This document shows, piece after piece, positions 60,612 to 64,000 of a stretch of DNA of 64,000 nt. The stretch spans positions 19,375,806 through 19,439,805 of the forward strand of contig CM069875.1 of NCBI GenBank assembly GCA_036172665.1, read 5' to 3'. Made by a program: the position numbers and the translations under genes. Numbering within the stretch: the first letter of the stretch is position 1; each line of letters starts with the position of its first letter. The stretch comes from Prosopocoilus inquinatus (taxonomy: Eukaryota > Arthropoda > Insecta > Coleoptera > Lucanidae). The notes beneath the pieces are model-generated. The model was not told the DNA's origin, made no database searches, and saw only the letters and a list, made by a program, of their open reading frames with translations.

Positions 60612-61099
60612 GATTTTTTTCAACATGAAGCATTGCTGTTCAAGTTACTATAGAAACTAATTCCAATTTATAAAAATATGTCAGGTCAGAAAGCGATCGT
60701 AAGATGTCGCTATTTTATCTGTTTATAAAAATATCGTTCCATGATGTCCGTCGTTAAATATGTACATTTTATTTTGGAACAATTGTCAGGCGATGACAGC
60801 GAACGTTTTTGAAAATTGTTGCGATTTTTGTTTTAAATTAAAGAAATCCTGTTTTCCTTATGTTTCATTTATTTCACACAAGAATATACTTATCTAATAT
60901 AGTTGAAAGAACCGCTATTATTTTGTAATACAAGTATATTGAAAACACTAATAATAGAATAGATTCATGACAGCTGTCATTTCATGTTCTATTTTAAAAA
61001 GGACAGTTTCATTTACAAATTGTAAACGTTGCTATGGATTTTCACATTTGTACTTAACAGCAATGTTTTACGTTAAAATAAATTCACGGTACTCTAAGA
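60612..61099. repeat. Dispersed repeat, copy 2 (partner at 26880-27278)
   Basis: Collinear with 26880-27278, ending at the same AAATTCACGGTAC. It differs by the hammerhead fragment at 60680-60722 and by some small insertions. Confidence 0.7.
60680..60722 (+). mobile_element. 43-bp 3' fragment of the hammerhead repeat with 12-bp target duplication
   Basis: Contains AAGCGATCGTAAGATGTCGC and ends CTATTTTATCTGT, the family's 3' terminus. TTATAAAAATAT stands on both sides (60668-60679 and 60723-60734). The paralogous repeat at 26.95 kb has the unoccupied site. Confidence 0.85.
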
Positions 61100-62424
61100 A
61101 TGCGAAACTAATATTTCTCTTGTGAACGCTCTTCACTATAGTATACAAATAATTTTGGAGATCGTTTTAAGTCCGCAAAACGCTTCGTGTCATGGCAACA
61201 TTTTAAAGGATTGAATTTGATAAAAGAAAACAAGATTAAAAAATATTTATTTTTGGTTTTCGTCGCAATTGATTCAAAAATACTAATTTCGGACTAGAAA
61301 TTATCGAATTTTTTCGATAAACAAACCAGTTGTACCAGTTGCCATGACAACAATAATCACAACCTGGCATGACTTTAAATTTTGTTTATTATTAATTTAA
61401 GTACCTAATGGAGTCTATTCTGTACCAAAACCGTTTAATTTAAAGGGGTGTTAAATTTTCTTGCTACGGTAACAACCAATCATGGGATTGTACACTGTAT
61501 TTTAAAGGACCTTTATATTTTAACAGCCCGTTAAAAAGTTTCAGAATACGCCCCTATATCTTTTAAATTTCACTAATTTGAAGAGCTTTTACAAAAAAAA
61601 AACATTGCTTAAAAAGGTATCATAAAATCTGTATAAAACTGATTCCGTTTCAATTACATTTTGAAAGCACGTTGCATTCTAATTTTAGTAGGTTTAAATG
61701 TTTGCTTTAATATTTTCATAATTTTATCTACAGTAATTTAGGTAGACCTCCTACGACCAACGATAGCCAAAAATAAACTTCGATGGAGGCTTTCCCCTCT
61801 GAGCTTAATTAAAAGTCAGATAAACTCAACCGGCGTTCCATTAGAGGAGAATGCGCGCTTAATTTCCAGATTAAAATAATCTCTGCCGAGACATCGAAAA
61901 ATGCAAAGCGCATCCTTGGAATTAATTATATAATGATATATGTGAGACTTTATCGTAATGTGTCAAAGGCCGTGCGGAGCGTTAAATCATTAAGTCCTGT
62001 TTACACGCGACGCGCGTCGAATGATGATTGTTTATTTGATATGGTACTGAAATGAAATGGCGTTTCCGAACGCTGATTTATCATCTAGTATCGGGATTCA
62101 TGCGTAACGTTTCGTTAATATTCCTGACACCTGTTGAATTAATTTAACTTCGAGGTGATCCCGGAGGTCCTCGATGTATTCTAGACGAATATATAATTAT
62201 CTGTATTTCTGCACGAAATTCACTTAGAAATAAAAAAAAATTAAACTAACCCTAAGACAGCAGTTCTGGTGAAAAATGATAGAAAACGATAAAATTTCTG
62301 AAAAACTCAGAGCAGCCTTATTTACAACTCAAGACTTCAAAATTATACCGTTGATGGAAGCATCCACAGTTTACGGCTCACATAGTTAATTCCTTGTTCA
62401 TCATTCTACGCATAACAACTATAC
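61100..62424. other. Intergenic, no gene recognised
   Basis: The first half is AT-rich. 61.79-62.17 kb is of higher complexity with homeodomain-like TAAT clusters (TTAATTAAAAG, AATTAATTATATAATGA) and a GACGCGCGTCG palindrome, so it may be regulatory. No coding evidence. Confidence 0.35.
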
Positions 62425-63114
62425 AGTGACCGCCAAAAAGTTCCCTCCATATGGGAATTTTTTTGTTATTTGTTACACAATTGTAAACCACCATTTGACA
62501 GCACTCTATATTAAAAAGGAAACGTCGTCACTAGCTACCTTGAATTTATAAGTACGGATATTAAACGGGTATAAGCCAAAAAGTAGATGCAATTCTTGCA
62601 ATTTTCAGTCTGCTTAGACTAAATTGGGGTTATGGGAAAGGGAAATATATTATGAAGAAATCAGAAACAATAATACGAAATTTTATGTAGAAAAAGTCTT
62701 GCACCAGAAACGTGAAAAATAGCTTCAAATTTTCTTGTGCATTCAACAGTTCAGAACCCAAGGGCAAATTTTCTATTAAATATTTTTATGACTGCTTTAC
62801 ATCTTCAACAAAACTGAGAATATGCAAAATATCTTTTTTTTTTTTCGAAATATTACACCGAAACCATAAATACTTATTGAATTCTCATTGAATCCCAAGA
62901 GTTTGTCTAAGAAGTCTTCACAATTCCAAATTATATTTTTTTAAATTTTCGTGTCTTAAGATATAATATTTTTAACCACACCAAAAGTTGCTCGCCGGTT
63001 CTCTCCTGTTTATATTTGGTGATCGAACATGGACAAACTATTGGCGCAAGAAGTTAAAAAAATATATATTAATAAAAATTTTCCCATATGGTGCGAACTT
63101 TTTGGCGGTCACTG
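62425..63114. mobile_element. Tc1-type element, defective, 690 bp
   Basis: TA-flanked CAGTGACCGCCAAAAAGTTC and its exact inverse at the other end; the TIRs extend about 40 bp (to CCATATGGGAA). No transposase frame survives. The right-end segment recurs at 13.3 kb. Confidence 0.8.
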
Positions 63115-63439
63115 TATGGTGAAAAGTGTGTCTCCGAATACTTCTTGGATGTCCGCGACACAAAAAAAATACTGATATGAGCTTCGCGGTATAAGATGTT
63201 GACAAAAACCTTATGATGTTCAAGTGAATGTATGCAAGAAATAAAAAAAATAATGGATGTTTGGAAAGGTTAATTAGTGTTACAGAAAGTGGATGCCGAG
63301 GAAAAGAAAGAAACCTATTCTTAAATTTCTTGTTCACCTGAATTTGTTTCGCTATTCCAATAATATGAAAGAAATCTTCTATTCTTGTAAAAGACTTGGG
63401 CCTACTGCTGTCGACGTTCTTTGTTGCTACTGCTGTTGT

Positions 63440-64000
63440 TCATTTATTAAAAGTTATCGGATACCTAGATACACATTTTGGTACGCAAAAGTTGAGCTGT
63501 GGTAACAGTTCTTGGCAATCGATATAATCATTTATTACTTTAAGACCAAATAAGATATCAGCAGCATTCCACCTAGAAATTTTTGTATTTTCTGACTGAC
63601 GTATGAGAGGGACTTGAAGTTTCATGAGAGAACTGTACTCTAAAAATTTTAATAATTTCTTTTATACACTTTAAGTATACTTTTGTAAATATTGTATTGA
63701 AGAGTCCAAATTGTGGAGTAATTTTGCAAATTACTCAGAACAGGAAATATATTATAAAGGGGTATCATGGAGAACAAATTAGTAAAAGGCTTGGTAATTC
63801 TACAAATAAAACCGAACATTTTAAAAGCTTTTCTGGCTATTAAATTAATATGATATTGGAAATTCACTTTGGAATCAAAAATGATCCCAAGATCCTTAAT
63901 TTGGGAAAATTTGGATAAGGTTATGTTGTTAGTTTTGTAAGTATAAACTATAAAGTATTTTTCCTGGTTTTAGTGAGATGCTTACATTTACTGATATTTG
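63440..64000 (-). pseudogene. LINE (jockey/CR1-like) RT C-terminal fragment
   Basis: The - strand reads DLGIIFDSK and FQYHINLIARKAFKMFGFI (about 63810-63890), then STIWTLQYNIY, and after a frame change ADILFGLKVINDYIDC. These follow the usual order of the region after the polymerase domain in jockey/CR1-type LINEs. Stops and frameshifts show it is dead; it continues past the window edge. Confidence 0.7.

Noticed and set aside
1..64000. tRNA and rRNA genes
   Set aside because: I looked for GGTTCRA-type T-arms with paired acceptor stems and for conserved rRNA stretches and found none convincing; a tRNAscan run would settle it.

Overview
The window is AT-rich eukaryotic DNA with spliced genes (GT-AG introns, some as short as 50-70 bp). 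Its gene families are an antennal ionotropic receptor and a peritrophin/CBM14 chitin-binding protein, both arthropod. A holometabolous insect, perhaps a beetle, is the best guess; the species cannot be read from the sequence. About half the window is mobile DNA.

Region 1 (1-16.4 kb, + strand) is one receptor gene that I assign to Ir21a (cool/temperature-sensing IR family). It has at least 14 coding exons in consistent phase, and its long introns are filled with MITEs and other repeats. Region 2 (16.4-29.3 kb) is a transposon graveyard: a Tc1/mariner-type element with a copia fragment inside, several fold-back elements with long terminal inverted repeats (TIRs), a hAT-type MITE, a 1.1-kb solo LTR and two broken mariner copies. 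Region 3 (29.3-48.0 kb) holds a small unrecognised + strand gene and, converging on it, a four-exon - strand gene for a secreted protein of about 2,629 residues. That protein has ten six-cysteine chitin-binding domains separated by Gly-Ser, collagen-like Gly-X-Y and Ser/Thr mucin blocks. Region 4 (48-64 kb) is again repeats: two arrays of a 312-bp repeat, three fold-back elements, small MITEs, a DD41D transposon with TIRs of about 590 bp, a Tc1-type element and a LINE fragment.

The most notable find is the 312-bp repeat. Each full monomer encodes a type I hammerhead ribozyme: a CUGANGA core, stem II AGCCC/GGGCU, GAAAC, a GUC (or GUA) cleavage triplet and a long stem I. Copies lie at about 6.3, 42.9, 48.5-49.1 and 56.2-56.9 kb, and a 43-bp 3' fragment at 60.68 kb. 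That fragment is bounded by a 12-bp target duplication, and the unoccupied site is preserved in a paralogous repeat at 26.95 kb. The inverted array at 56 kb also has a perfect 12-bp duplication. This looks like an animal retrozyme (ribozyme-bearing non-autonomous retroelement) spread by target-primed reverse transcription. All functional statements are inference from sequence; no search or folding program was run.
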